From Chania fonticola_B (GTDB lineage Bacteria; Pseudomonadota; Gammaproteobacteria; Enterobacterales; Enterobacteriaceae), in NCBI RefSeq assembly GCF_048537545.1, contig NZ_CP183218.1: 64,000 bases of DNA; one strand, given 5' to 3'. A program made the translations under genes and the position numbers. Position 1 is the stretch's first letter; each line of letters opens with the position of its first letter. Shown one piece after another: positions 8,070 through 17,299 of the stretch. Under the pieces are notes generated by a model. It saw only the letters and a program-made list of their open reading frames with translations, searched no databases and was not told the DNA's origin.

Positions 8070-8786
8070 TTAATCCCGCATATGCTCACCGGCCTGTAAG
8101 GCTGCCCGGTCGTAATGCTGCACGATGTGGCCGTTCTCCATCAAGGCGGCGCGTTCGGACATATGGGCTATCACGTCGCCGTCGTGACTGACCAGCAGAT
8201 AGGTCATGCCATGCTCGCGTTTCAGGTGGTTGAGCAGGTTGAGGATCTCCGCCTGCACCGACATATCCAGCGCCGAGGTGGGCTCATCCAACAGCAGCAG
8301 CTTAGGCCGCAGCAGCAAGGCACGGGCGATAGCAACGCGCTGGCGCTGGCCGCCGGAAAGCTGGTGGGGATAGCGTTGTGCCGTGGCCGCGCTCAGCCCT
8401 ACCTGCCGCAAGGCTTCGTCGATCCGCGCTGCAATGTGTTTTTCACCGTGGATCTTCAACGGTTCACCCAGCGTACGGGCAATCTGATGTTGCGGATGTA
8501 ACGAAGCATAGGGATCCTGGAACACCATCTGCACGTCGCGGCGTAATTGGCCAGTGAACCGTTGCTGTGGTTGCAGAGGCTGGCCGAGCAAGCGTATTTC
8601 TCCACGCCATTCACGTTGCAAACCGGCCAGCACGCGCAGCACGGTGGATTTGCCACAGCCGGAAGCGCCAATCAGGCTGAAGGTTTCCCCGGCTTCGACG
8701 CCAAAGCTCACCGACTCCACGGCGATCTTATGGCCGTTGCCCTGGGGGAAGCTGACCTGCAAGTTTTCAATTTCAATCAGCGCCAT
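8070..8786 (-). CDS. Oligopeptide/dipeptide-type ABC transporter ATP-binding protein 2
   Basis: A 238-residue ABC ATPase, the last gene of a five-gene importer operon. Walker A is GASGCGKST near residue 43, the signature is LSGGQRQRVAIARAL near 144, and Walker B is LLLLDEPTSALD near 165; the switch histidine is in LVSHD. The start MALIEIENLQ was chosen because the extra upstream residues lie inside the preceding gene and have no ABC-domain similarity. It overlaps that gene by 14 bases, implying translational coupling. It pairs with the upstream ATPase as in Opp/Dpp/Nik systems. The C-terminal oligopeptide-binding extension typical of OppF is absent, so the substrate is open. Confidence 0.9.
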   Translation of the reverse strand: MALIEIENLQVSFPQGNGHKIAVESVSFGVEAGETFSLIGASGCGKSTVLRVLAGLQREWRGEIRLLGQPLQPQQRFTGQLRRDVQMVFQDPYASLHPQHQIARTLGEPLKIHGEKHIAARIDEALRQVGLSAATAQRYPHQLSGGQRQRVAIARALLLRPKLLLLDEPTSALDMSVQAEILNLLNHLKREHGMTYLLVSHDGDVIAHMSERAALMENGHIVQHYDRAALQAGEHMRD

Positions 8787-9609
8787 GTTCGCTCCGGGTA
8801 AAATCGATGCTGCGATCCAGCACCGGCAGATCCTGGCCGTAGGTGCTGGCATTGGGGCGGCAGGCCCACAGTGTGCGGGTGTAAGGATGGGTGGCTAGCG
8901 GCAGGTTGGCCGCGATCCCCTGATCCACCAGCTTGCCCTGATACATCACCAATACCCGGTCGCAGCGCTCGGCCACCAGCGGCAGATCGTGGCTGATCAG
9001 CAACAGCCCCATGTTACGCCGCGTGGTTTGTTCGACGATCAGATCGAGGATCTGATTACGCAATCTGGCATCCAGCGCCGAGGTTGGCTCATCGGCAATC
9101 AGCAGTTGCGGATCGTTGACCAGCGCAATCGCCAACATGGCACGTTGCCCCATGCCGCCGGAAAGCTGGCCGGGGTAGCTGTGATAGAGGCTTTCCGGCA
9201 AGCCGACGGCGGCCAGTGAGTTCAGCACTCGCTCATGGCGATCGGCCCGGCTCAGTGCGTTATGCAGCACCAGGGATTCTTCGATCTGCTTCCCGATACT
9301 GCGCACCGGATTCAATGCGTAGCGCGGATCTTGCAGCACCATGGCAATTTTGGCGCCGCGTACTTCGTTCCATTGGCGTGGTTGAAGCTTCAGTAAATCG
9401 GTCTCGCGATAGTGCAGTTTATCGGCGGTGACGATGCCCGGCTTACGCACCAGCCCCATCAGGGCGCGGGCGGTCATGGATTTGCCAGAGCCGGATTCCC
9501 CCACCAGCGCCACTTTCTCCCGGCCAATGCTGAAAGAAAGGTTATCCACTACCTTGTGGCCGTTAAATTCGATACTCAGGTTCTGTGCTGTCAGCAGTGG
9601 TTCAGTCAT
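8773..9609 (-). CDS. Oligopeptide/dipeptide-type ABC transporter ATP-binding protein 1
   Basis: A 278-residue ABC ATPase: Walker A GESGSGKSM near residue 36, signature LSGGMGQR near 148, Walker B LLIADEPTSALD near 168, switch LLISHD. A short C-terminal extension (THPYTRTLWACRP) is typical of peptide/nickel/opine importers of this class. It overlaps the permease gene upstream by 8 bases and the next ATPase gene by 14 bases, so all are co-transcribed. It should form an ATPase heterodimer with the downstream protein on the inner face of the membrane. Confidence 0.9.
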   Translation of the reverse strand: MTEPLLTAQNLSIEFNGHKVVDNLSFSIGREKVALVGESGSGKSMTARALMGLVRKPGIVTADKLHYRETDLLKLQPRQWNEVRGAKIAMVLQDPRYALNPVRSIGKQIEESLVLHNALSRADRHERVLNSLAAVGLPESLYHSYPGQLSGGMGQRAMLAIALVNDPQLLIADEPTSALDARLRNQILDLIVEQTTRRNMGLLLISHDLPLVAERCDRVLVMYQGKLVDQGIAANLPLATHPYTRTLWACRPNASTYGQDLPVLDRSIDFTRSEHGAD

Positions 9610-10423
9610 GATGCGGATCCAGTAAGTCGCGCAGGCCGTCGCCCAGCAGGTTAAACGCCAGGCTGCTGATCAGGATCGCACCGCCAGGGATCGCGGCGAT
9701 CCACCACTGATCGAAGATCACTTGCATCCCGTCGGCTACCATCGATCCCCATTCCGCCATCGGCGGTCGTGCACCCAGCCCCAGGAACCCCAGACCGGCA
9801 GCGGCCAGAATAATCCCCGCCAGATCCAAAGCCAGGCGAACGACGGCAGAGGGCAGGCACATGGGCAGAATATGGCCCCACAGCAGGCGCGGGCCCTGAA
9901 TACCCATCATCTCGGCGGCGGCCAGGTAGTCACTTTTACGCAGCAGTTGGATCTCGGCTCTGGCCTGGCGAGCATAGGCGGGCCAGGTGGTGAGCGCCAA
10001 CGCCAACGCACCGTTGACCAGCCCAGGGCCGAGCATCGCCACAAAGGCGAAGGCCAGGATCAGTCGTGGCATCGACATCACCACGTCGGTAAAACGCATC
10101 AGCACGCGCTCCAGCCAGCCGCCGTAATAGCCGGATAGCACGCCAATCAGCAGGCCGAGCGGCAGGGTGATGGCCGTGACCAACAGGACCAGCCCAAGGG
10201 TTGGTCGGGTGCCATAAATCAGGCGCGAAAGCACGTCGCGGCCATAGCTATCGGTGCCAAGCCAGTGGCCAGCTCCTGGCGGCAATAGGCGGTTGGCAGC
10301 GTTTTGCCAGTTGGGATCAACAGGTGCCAACCAAGGCGCGAACAGCGCTATCAGCACCAGTACCAGCAGAATGGTGGCTCCGCAGGTGGCGGAGGGCGAA
10401 CGTTTAAGTAGCGTCATAGTCAT
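9602..10423 (-). CDS. ABC transporter permease, DppC/OppC-like
   Basis: A 273-residue membrane protein with about six hydrophobic segments; the first is ATILLVLVLIALFAPWLAP. The typical OppC N-terminal region (DPNWQNAANRLLPPGAGHWLGTDSYGRDVLSRLIYG) is present. The EAA cytoplasmic loop lies near residue 165 (YLAAAEMMGIQGPRLLWGHILP). The start ATG overlaps the TGA of the upstream permease gene (ATGA). Confidence 0.9.
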   Translation of the reverse strand: MTMTLLKRSPSATCGATILLVLVLIALFAPWLAPVDPNWQNAANRLLPPGAGHWLGTDSYGRDVLSRLIYGTRPTLGLVLLVTAITLPLGLLIGVLSGYYGGWLERVLMRFTDVVMSMPRLILAFAFVAMLGPGLVNGALALALTTWPAYARQARAEIQLLRKSDYLAAAEMMGIQGPRLLWGHILPMCLPSAVVRLALDLAGIILAAAGLGFLGLGARPPMAEWGSMVADGMQVIFDQWWIAAIPGGAILISSLAFNLLGDGLRDLLDPHHD

Positions 10424-11472
10424 TGGCGCGCCCTCGGATCAAGCAGGCGCACCAGCAGGTCAGTGAAATTGTTGATAATCACAAAGCACAGGCCGATCAG
10501 CAGCGTACCACCCATGATGGCGGTGGTGTCCCCGGCAAACAGCGCGGTGGTCAGATAGCGGCCAATGCCCGGCCAGGAGAACACGGTTTCGGTCAGAACC
10601 GCCCCCTCCAGCATGCTGGTATAGGCAAGAGCGATTACCGTCAGCAGGGTGCCGCTGATGTTGGGCAGCACGTGGCGAAACATGATGCGCATCTCGCTGG
10701 CCCCTTTGGCGCGTGCCAGGGTGATGTACTCTTTATTTAGTTCGCTCAGGCAGGCGGAACGGGTCAGGCGGGTAATGCTGGCTAACGAATAATAAGCCAG
10801 CAGGCAGACTGGCAGCACCAGATGTGCCAACGCATTGCGCACGGCCCCCGCATCGCCGGAAAGCCAGGTATCAATCAGCGCGAAGCCGGTTTTGGCCTCC
10901 ACGGTGTATTGGTAGATATCGTCCAACCGCCCCGGTCCGGCGCTCCACTGTAGCTTGGCGTAGAACAGCAACAGCATCAGCAGCCCCAGCCAGAAGATGG
11001 GCACCGAGTTGCCGAGCAGGGTAATAAAGCGCACGCCGATATCCAGCTTGCTTCCAGCAAAACGGGCACACAAGATGCCAGCCAGCACACCGAGCGGGGC
11101 ACCAATCACCAGCGAGAGCGTGGCCAGTTCCAGCGTGGCCGGGAAGGCATGCAGCAGATCCTGCAACACCGGTTGGCCGGTGGCGCTGGCGGTGCCGAGA
11201 TCGCCATGGGCCAACCGTTCCAGATAGTGCCAGAACTGCACCGGCAAAGCGCGATCCAGACCAAGCTGCTGTTTTACCTGCTCATAGGTGGCCGCGCTGG
11301 CGTGATCGCCGACGATCTGCAACACGCGATCCACCGGCGACAGGGCAGACAGTAGGAAGGTGATCAACAGCAGGCCGAACAGGGTCAGCGCCAGCGTGAG
11401 CAGCCCCTGCGCCAATCCCCAAAGACGACGCCGGGACCTGCTTCCCGGCGTGGATTTTATTGCTACCGACAT
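10420..11472 (-). CDS. ABC transporter permease, DppB/OppB-like
   Basis: A 350-residue permease. A hydrophobic N-terminal helix is followed by the DppB/OppB extracytoplasmic region and the core BPD_transp_1 domain. The EAA loop is EYITLARAKGASEMRIMFRHVLPN near 240. It starts 11 bases after the substrate-binding protein gene and forms the transmembrane pore with the next permease. Confidence 0.9.
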   Translation of the reverse strand: MSVAIKSTPGSRSRRRLWGLAQGLLTLALTLFGLLLITFLLSALSPVDRVLQIVGDHASAATYEQVKQQLGLDRALPVQFWHYLERLAHGDLGTASATGQPVLQDLLHAFPATLELATLSLVIGAPLGVLAGILCARFAGSKLDIGVRFITLLGNSVPIFWLGLLMLLLFYAKLQWSAGPGRLDDIYQYTVEAKTGFALIDTWLSGDAGAVRNALAHLVLPVCLLAYYSLASITRLTRSACLSELNKEYITLARAKGASEMRIMFRHVLPNISGTLLTVIALAYTSMLEGAVLTETVFSWPGIGRYLTTALFAGDTTAIMGGTLLIGLCFVIINNFTDLLVRLLDPRARQ

Positions 11473-11483
11473 GACAATCCTGA

Positions 11484-13052
11484 TTATTTGCTAACGCGAT
11501 CGTAATAGACCATATCCGCATTCAGGCCCTGTTGATAGCCTTTGACGTTATCGCGCAGCACCACCTGCGTTTTGGCCTGATCGATAAACACATACGGCGA
11601 GCTACGCTGCAATTCCTGCTGCATGGCGGTATACAGCGCGGTGCGTTTGGCCGGCTCGGCTTCTGCGACGGCTGCCAGCGTTTGTTTGCTCAACTCAGGG
11701 ATCTGCCAGCTGTTCAGCCCGGCCACCGTGCTGCTTTTGCCATCGTTATAGGCGAAGGCGCTGGCGTTGGAGTGCGCATCGAAGTAATCCGGGATCCACA
11801 GGCGGATCGCTGCCTGATGCTGCTTGGCGCGTACGCGGGCATAGACCTGGCTACCGGCTGCTGGCAACAGATCGAGCTTCACGCCACCCTGGGCAAAGCT
11901 GGCCTGTAGCGACTGGGCGATGGTGATGAACGGCGGTTTGTTTTCCACGTCCAGCGTCAGGCTGGCGTTGGTGATGCCAGCTTTTTCCAGGATCGCCCTG
12001 GCCTTGGCCGGATCGAAGCTGAACGGGTTATCTTCCAGCGCCCCCGGTAGGCCGACCGGCAGGAAGCTTTGATGGACGAAGTATTGTCCTTTCAGCAGAT
12101 CCTTGGTGATGCCCTGATAATCTACCAGATAGCGGGCTGCTTCCCAGAAGGCCGGATTTTTCAGCAGCGGGTTGGCGGTATTTCCGGTGTTGAACACCAG
12201 ATAGTTCTGCTCGGCGGAAGGGATTTCCAACACCTTCACACCCGCCTGGCTTTTCAGCGCAGCGGTTTGATCCGGGCCGAGTTCACGGGCCACGTCGGCA
12301 TCCCCTTGCTGGATCAGCAGGCGGCGCGCGCTTGGGTCTGGCACGTTTTTGATAATGATGTTGCTTAGCAGTGGCTTATCGCCCGGTGAAGTTGGGTTGG
12401 CATCCAGCACGATCGCCTGGTGCGGCTGGTAAACCCGCATCTTGAACGGGCCGCTGCCCGCAGAGTGCATCTTCAACCAGGCGTTGCCGAAATCGTCACC
12501 CTTCACGTTAGGCTGCACGGCTTTGCTGTCGACGATTGAGGCGATCGGCGTCGAGAGGATATTCAGGGCCACCGCCGGGCTGACGTCTGCCGTCCAGCTC
12601 AGTTGTACGGTATGGTCATCGATCTTCTTAAGCTGCTTTTCGATATTGTCTGGCTGCCAGCCGAGCACGTTGAGGATAAATGCTGGTGACTTGTTCATCT
12701 TCACTGCGCGGGTATAAGAGAAAATCACGTCGTCGGCGGTCAGCGGGTTACCGGAGGAAAACGCTGCCTGTGGGCGTAGCTTGATCGTCAGGGTCTTGGC
12801 GGCGGCATCATCCTGCCAGCTTTCAGCCAGCACCGGGATCACCTTGGCCGGATTATCACGATCGGCCTGCACCAGACGCTGATAGAGGCTGGGTACGGTC
12901 TGGATGCTGGAGAGCTCATTGGCCTCCGCCGGATCCAGGCTGACAATATCATCCAGTGATTGCACTACCACCAGCGTATTCGGCGGCGTGGCGGCCAGTG
13001 CAGTGGTGGAGAGGGCGGCAAGAATAAACAGCGGCAAGACTTTGGCTTTCAT
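11484..13052 (-). CDS. ABC transporter periplasmic substrate-binding protein (SBP family 5)
   Basis: A 522-residue binding protein with a signal peptide (MKAKVLPLFILAALSTTALA). It is the first gene of the importer operon. Family 5 features include LDPAEANELSS near 40, the LTIKLRPQAAFSSGNPLTADDVIFSYTRA segment near 95 and IKNVPDPSARRLLIQQGDADVA near 225. The family captures peptides, nickel chelates, opines or glutathione; the sequence does not decide between them. AAGGGA lies about ten bases before the ATG. The operon is inserted between pyrBI and argF relative to E. coli. Confidence 0.88.
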   Translation of the reverse strand: MKAKVLPLFILAALSTTALAATPPNTLVVVQSLDDIVSLDPAEANELSSIQTVPSLYQRLVQADRDNPAKVIPVLAESWQDDAAAKTLTIKLRPQAAFSSGNPLTADDVIFSYTRAVKMNKSPAFILNVLGWQPDNIEKQLKKIDDHTVQLSWTADVSPAVALNILSTPIASIVDSKAVQPNVKGDDFGNAWLKMHSAGSGPFKMRVYQPHQAIVLDANPTSPGDKPLLSNIIIKNVPDPSARRLLIQQGDADVARELGPDQTAALKSQAGVKVLEIPSAEQNYLVFNTGNTANPLLKNPAFWEAARYLVDYQGITKDLLKGQYFVHQSFLPVGLPGALEDNPFSFDPAKARAILEKAGITNASLTLDVENKPPFITIAQSLQASFAQGGVKLDLLPAAGSQVYARVRAKQHQAAIRLWIPDYFDAHSNASAFAYNDGKSSTVAGLNSWQIPELSKQTLAAVAEAEPAKRTALYTAMQQELQRSSPYVFIDQAKTQVVLRDNVKGYQQGLNADMVYYDRVSK

Positions 13053-13233
13053 AGACGTTTTCCCTTGAATGTACCGGTAAACCAGAACGGAGAAGAGGTT
13101 GTTCTCATTAGTTTTTACGGCATTTTCGCCGCCAGAATGCCACGGTAGAACGTTGGTAAAAAACAGGCAAAGGCCAATAAGTTATTAACAATAACGAAAA
13201 AGACTATAGAGCCAGAAGGGGGGATTAACCAGA

Positions 13234-13260
13234 AAAAACCCTTCAATAAGAAGGGTTTTT
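13234..13260 (-). terminator. Terminator after argF
   Basis: Stem AAAAACCCTTC / GAAGGGTTTTT with a 5-base loop and T tract on the minus strand, 12 bases after the argF stop. It separates argF from the ABC importer operon. The symmetric flanks would let it work in both directions. Confidence 0.85.
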
Positions 13261-13272
13261 GGAGAGGGCGAT

Positions 13273-14283
13273 TTACAGGGTTTTGCTCAGCGTGGCGACC
13301 ATCACGGCCTTAATGGTGTGCAGGCGGTTCTCTGCCTGATCGAACACGATGCTGTGCTCCGACTCGAACACCTCGTTGGTCACTTCCATACCGCCGTGCA
13401 TGCCATACTGCTCGGCCATCTGTTTACCCAGAGTGGTTTGATCGTCATGGAATGCTGGCAGGCAGTGCAGGAACTTCACCTGTGGGTTGCCGGTCAGTTT
13501 CACCATCGCCATATTCACCTGATACGGCCTGAGCAGGGCAATCCGCTCCTGCCAGACTTCTTTGGCTTCTCCCATGGAAACCCAAACGTCGGTATACAGG
13601 AAATCGGCACCTTGCACACCTTCGGCAATATCTTCCGTCAGGGTGATTTTACCGCCGGTCTGCTGCGCCAGCGCCTGGCATTCTGCGACCAGCTCGGCCT
13701 GCGGCCAACAGGCTTTTGGCGCGACCAACCGCAGATCCATACCCACCAGCGCGGCGGCTTCCAACAGGGTGTTGCCCATATTGTTACGTGCATCGCCAAT
13801 GTAGGCGAATTTCACCTCGCTCAACGCTTTCCCCGGCAGGTGTTCACGCACGGTGAGCAGATCCGCCAGCAACTGAGTTGGGTGGAACTCATTGGTCAGG
13901 CCATTCCACACCGGCACGCCAGCGTGTTCTGCCAAGGTTTCCACCAGGCACTGGCCAAAACCGCGATATTGAATACCGTCGTACATCCGGCCCAGCACGC
14001 GGGCGGTGTCTTTCATCGACTCTTTATGGCCGATCTGGCTGCCGCTTGGGCCAAGGTAGGTCACCTGAGCGCCCTGATCGAATGCGGCAACTTCGAAAGA
14101 GCATCGGGTACGGGTGGAGTCTTTTTCGAAGATGAGCGCAATGTTCTTGCCTTGCAGATGGCGGGTTTCCTGACCTTGCTTCTTGGCCTGCTTCAAATTG
14201 GCGGCCAACTGCAACAAGGACTGGATCTCACTGGGGGTAAAATCCATTAATCTCAAAAAGTGACGACTGTAGAACGGGTTCAT
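13273..14283 (-). CDS. argF: Ornithine carbamoyltransferase
   Basis: A 336-residue enzyme making citrulline from ornithine and carbamoyl phosphate in arginine synthesis. Carbamoyl-phosphate motif STRTR lies at 56-60, FHPTQ near 133 and the catalytic-cysteine motif HCLPAFH near 270. ATG 14283 was preferred over an in-frame ATG nine bases upstream. The ACGGAG ribosome site abuts the upstream ATG but is correctly spaced from this one, and the length then fits ArgF/ArgI (334). In E. coli the gene at this place is called argI. Two ARG boxes lie just upstream. Confidence 0.95.
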   Translation of the reverse strand: MNPFYSRHFLRLMDFTPSEIQSLLQLAANLKQAKKQGQETRHLQGKNIALIFEKDSTRTRCSFEVAAFDQGAQVTYLGPSGSQIGHKESMKDTARVLGRMYDGIQYRGFGQCLVETLAEHAGVPVWNGLTNEFHPTQLLADLLTVREHLPGKALSEVKFAYIGDARNNMGNTLLEAAALVGMDLRLVAPKACWPQAELVAECQALAQQTGGKITLTEDIAEGVQGADFLYTDVWVSMGEAKEVWQERIALLRPYQVNMAMVKLTGNPQVKFLHCLPAFHDDQTTLGKQMAEQYGMHGGMEVTNEVFESEHSIVFDQAENRLHTIKAVMVATLSKTL

Positions 14284-14315
14284 CTGGCTCATCTCCGTAA
14301 ATCCCTATCGTTTTG

Positions 14316-14354
14316 ATTGAATTTAAATTCACTTTATATGTATGAATATTCAAT
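14316..14354 (-). promoter_or_regulatory. Tandem ARG boxes (ArgR operator) of argF
   Basis: Box 1 (14316-14333) contains TGAATTTAAATTCA, a perfect TGAAT-N4-ATTCA palindrome. Box 2 (14337-14354) contains TGTATGAATATTCA, one mismatch from the consensus. They are 3 bp apart, the usual ArgR arrangement, and lie 30-70 bases before the argF start. Confidence 0.85.
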
Positions 14355-14454
14355 TTCAACCCCAAGGCAGAAATCTTTCACGTTTATCGTGGCAGCGGTG
14401 ACAGCGGTGTGTGAAAATAGAAGTAACGAAGCCCATTTTATTGAGGATAGAGGC

Positions 14455-14880
14455 ATGGCAAACCGCGAATTGCTGGAAGAACAACGTGAAGAGACCCGCC
14501 TGATCATCGAAGAACTGCTGGAAGACGGCAGCGATCCGGATGCGCTCTACACCATCGAGCACCATTTCTCTGCCGAAAAGTTTGACGTTTTGGAGCAGGC
14601 CGCCGTGGAAGCCTTCAAGTTGGGCTACGAAGTGACCGATGCCGAAGAGCTGGAAGTGGAAGATGGCTCCATGGTGATGTGCTGTGACGTGATCAGCGAA
14701 GTTGCGCTGAATGCCGAGCTGATCGACAGCCAGGTAGAACAACTGGTGGCGCTGGCAGAAAAATGCGGTGTCAATTACGACGGTTGGGGCACCTACTATG
14801 AAGATCCGAACGGTGAAGAAGGCGACGACGACGAAGACGGCGACTTTATCGATGAAGACGACGACGGCAAACGTCATTAA
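14455..14880 (+). CDS. rraB: Ribonuclease E inhibitor RraB
   Basis: A 142-residue acidic protein (E. coli RraB has 138) that binds RNase E and alters degradosome composition and mRNA decay. It begins MANRELLEEQREETRLIIEELLEDGSDPDALYTIEHHF and ends in an Asp/Glu-rich tail (GEEGDDDEDGDFIDEDDDGKRH). The ATG at 14455 was chosen because GAGGATAGAGG precedes it and the N-terminus matches the family. It is divergent from argF, as in E. coli. Confidence 0.95.
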   Translation: MANRELLEEQREETRLIIEELLEDGSDPDALYTIEHHFSAEKFDVLEQAAVEAFKLGYEVTDAEELEVEDGSMVMCCDVISEVALNAELIDSQVEQLVALAEKCGVNYDGWGTYYEDPNGEEGDDDEDGDFIDEDDDGKRH

Positions 14881-14924
14881 TTAAATCCTGCGGGCTGGCG
14901 CAAGCTGGCCCCTGATAGAACCCG

Positions 14925-15686
14925 ATGAAATACCAATCACTGTTATCCCCGATTTTAAACTTCCTGCACTGCGAAACCCCGGATGGATGGATCGAAGCGG
15001 CCCGTCGCCCGGAAAACCTGCCACTGTTGCTGACCGACCACCTGGTATGCGAGCTGAAAGCGGCGCAGACCGGCATGTGGCTGATCCGCCGCTATGTGGC
15101 AGACAAAGAGAGTGGAGATGCCCTGCTGGCACTGCTCAGGCCCTATGAGGCGTTTGTGCACGAGGCGCAGGAAGTACCAGAAGAACTGTTCCGCCAGAGC
15201 GCGTTTACCAGGAAGATCCTGCCGAAGAATGGCTCGGCCTATGGCCAGGATCTGGTCGACAAGATGGTGTTGCTGATCAAAGAGGAGCTGCATCACTTCT
15301 CGCAGGTGTTGGAGATCATGCAGGCCCGGCAGATCCCTTATAGAAAGATCACCGCCAGCCGCTATGCCAAAAGCATGATCCGCGAGGTGCGCACTCACGA
15401 TCCGGCTACCCTGATCGATAAACTGATTTGCGGCGCGTATATCGAGGCCCGCTCCTGCGAACGCTTCGCCAAGCTGGCCCCGTTCCTGGACGATGAGCTG
15501 AACCGGTTTTACGTCTCGCTGCTGCGTTCCGAAGCCCGCCATTATCAGGATTACCTGACGCTGGCAGAGCAAATTGCCGGCGGCGATATCAGCGAACGCG
15601 TGGCGTTTTTTGGCCAGTTGGAAGCGGAACTGATCCGCTCTCCGGACACCGAGTTCCGCTTCCACAGCGGCGTGCCAGTGGCGTGA
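14925..15686 (+). CDS. miaE: tRNA 2-methylthio-N6-isopentenyladenosine-37 hydroxylase
   Basis: A 253-residue diiron monooxygenase that hydroxylates ms2i6A37 to ms2io6A37 in tRNAs. The four-helix diiron ligand motifs are visible: E near residue 43, EELHH near 118 and EARHY near 203. The protein is known from Salmonella and many gamma-proteobacteria but missing from E. coli K-12. It lies 44 bases after rraB on the same strand and may be co-transcribed with it. Confidence 0.92.
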   Translation: MKYQSLLSPILNFLHCETPDGWIEAARRPENLPLLLTDHLVCELKAAQTGMWLIRRYVADKESGDALLALLRPYEAFVHEAQEVPEELFRQSAFTRKILPKNGSAYGQDLVDKMVLLIKEELHHFSQVLEIMQARQIPYRKITASRYAKSMIREVRTHDPATLIDKLICGAYIEARSCERFAKLAPFLDDELNRFYVSLLRSEARHYQDYLTLAEQIAGGDISERVAFFGQLEAELIRSPDTEFRFHSGVPVA

Positions 15687-15691
15687 GGGAA

Positions 15692-17299
15692 TTACAGCGT
15701 TTCCCCTAATATCAAATCCACTGCCTTTTCGGCCAGCATAATGGTGGGGGCATTGGTGTTGCCGCTGGTGACCTGCGGCATCACCGAACAGTCGACCACC
15801 CGCAGGTGCTCAAAGCCATGCACTCGTAGCTGCAAGTCGGTCACCGAGTCCTCCGTATTTTGCCCCATCCGGCAACTACCCACTGGGTGATAGACCGTCT
15901 TGCAGAAGTTGCGCACAAACTCCTCCATCTGCGCCTCATCGTTCACCCACGCCGGTTGTGGCATCAGCAGATCTTTAATCAGCGGCTTGAGAGAGGCGGT
16001 TTCCAGGAAGCGCAGGCCAAATTTCACCGCGCGAATGCTGCCTGCCAGATCGTCTGGATGACCAAGGTAGTTGGCCTGTAGCTTGACCGGATCGGCAGGG
16101 TTACGGCTGCGTAACTGCACCTGGCCGCGCGCTTTGGGTTGCAGATAACCGACCTTGAGCGACATACCGTGGATCGCCGGTAGCGGTTCGCCGGGCACGT
16201 CGTCCCAACTGTCCAGAATCGGCAGGAAATGTACCTGCACGTCTGGCCTGCCATTACCCAGGGAGTCTGCAAAGGCGGCCCCCTCCAGTACGTTAGAGGT
16301 CAACACGCCGCTGCGAAACGCCAGCCACTCTGCACCGTGGCGTAGCGCCTGTAATCCCCGGTCGGCACCGAACAGGCTGACAGGTTCGCGGGTGCTGACG
16401 TTAATCGACATATGCAGGTGATCGTGGAAGTTTTTGCCCACCGGCAGATCGGCCAGCGGCGTAATGCCTAACTGCTCCAGATGTTCGCGCGGGCCGATGC
16501 CGGACAGCATCAGGATCTTTGGTGAGCCAACCGCCCCGGCGCTGAGGATCACTTCTTGGCTGGCATGGGCGGCGATCTCATTGCCACCGTTCAGGCTGTA
16601 GACCACTCCAGTTGCCACGTTGTTTTCGAAGGTGACGCGATGCACCAGCGCGTTGAGTTTCACCACTAGCCGCGAGTTATCGCGCACGGCTTGCAGATAG
16701 GTGCGGGAGGTGCTGGCGCGTTCGCCATTGTGGGTGGTGGTCTGGTAGAAACCTACGCCGTGCTGATTTTCACCATTAAAGTCGTTGCGGTAGGGCAGAT
16801 CCAACTCCTGGCCCGCGCGGATAAACGCCATGCTGAGCGGATGGCGGTAGCGGTTCTCGCTGACCGGTAGCAGCCCTTCGTTGCCGTGATACTCATCCGC
16901 CAGGCTTTCATTGGCTTCGGCGCGTTTGAAGTAGGGCAGCACGTCCTGATAGCTCCAGCCGGTACAGCCATATTGATGCGCCCAGTCGTCGTAATCCTGC
17001 GGTTGGCCGCGCAGATAGATCATCCCGTTGACCGAGCTACTGCCGCCCAGCACCTTGCCCTGGGCGATCTGCATGCGGCGATTATTGGCGTGCAGCTCTG
17101 GTTCGGTTTCATACGGCCAGCTTTTCTTGGCGATGATCTTGGCGACCCCAGCGGGCATTTTGATAAACAGATTATTGTCGTCGCCACCGGCTTCCAGCAG
17201 CAGGATACGGGCCTGGGTACGGCGGATGAGCTGGGCTGCCAACACGCAACCCGCCGAGCCTGCGCCAACAATGATGTAATCGAAGTTATTTTCTGACAT
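15692..17299 (-). CDS. GMC-family FAD-dependent oxidoreductase (choline/alcohol dehydrogenase-like)
   Basis: A 535-residue flavoprotein. FAD-binding VGAGSAG is near residue 11 and the GMC signature GKVLGGSSSVNGMIYLRG near 77. The second signature is near 250 and the active-site histidine segment YHPVGSCRMG near 465. The C-terminal NTNAPTIMLAEKA motif is intact. The start was set at MSENNFDYIIVG so that the dinucleotide fold begins at the terminus. Family members include BetA choline dehydrogenase and AlkJ-type alcohol dehydrogenases. No betB or betI is adjacent, so the substrate is unproven. It is convergent with miaE and single. Confidence 0.85.
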   Translation of the reverse strand: MSENNFDYIIVGAGSAGCVLAAQLIRRTQARILLLEAGGDDNNLFIKMPAGVAKIIAKKSWPYETEPELHANNRRMQIAQGKVLGGSSSVNGMIYLRGQPQDYDDWAHQYGCTGWSYQDVLPYFKRAEANESLADEYHGNEGLLPVSENRYRHPLSMAFIRAGQELDLPYRNDFNGENQHGVGFYQTTTHNGERASTSRTYLQAVRDNSRLVVKLNALVHRVTFENNVATGVVYSLNGGNEIAAHASQEVILSAGAVGSPKILMLSGIGPREHLEQLGITPLADLPVGKNFHDHLHMSINVSTREPVSLFGADRGLQALRHGAEWLAFRSGVLTSNVLEGAAFADSLGNGRPDVQVHFLPILDSWDDVPGEPLPAIHGMSLKVGYLQPKARGQVQLRSRNPADPVKLQANYLGHPDDLAGSIRAVKFGLRFLETASLKPLIKDLLMPQPAWVNDEAQMEEFVRNFCKTVYHPVGSCRMGQNTEDSVTDLQLRVHGFEHLRVVDCSVMPQVTSGNTNAPTIMLAEKAVDLILGETL

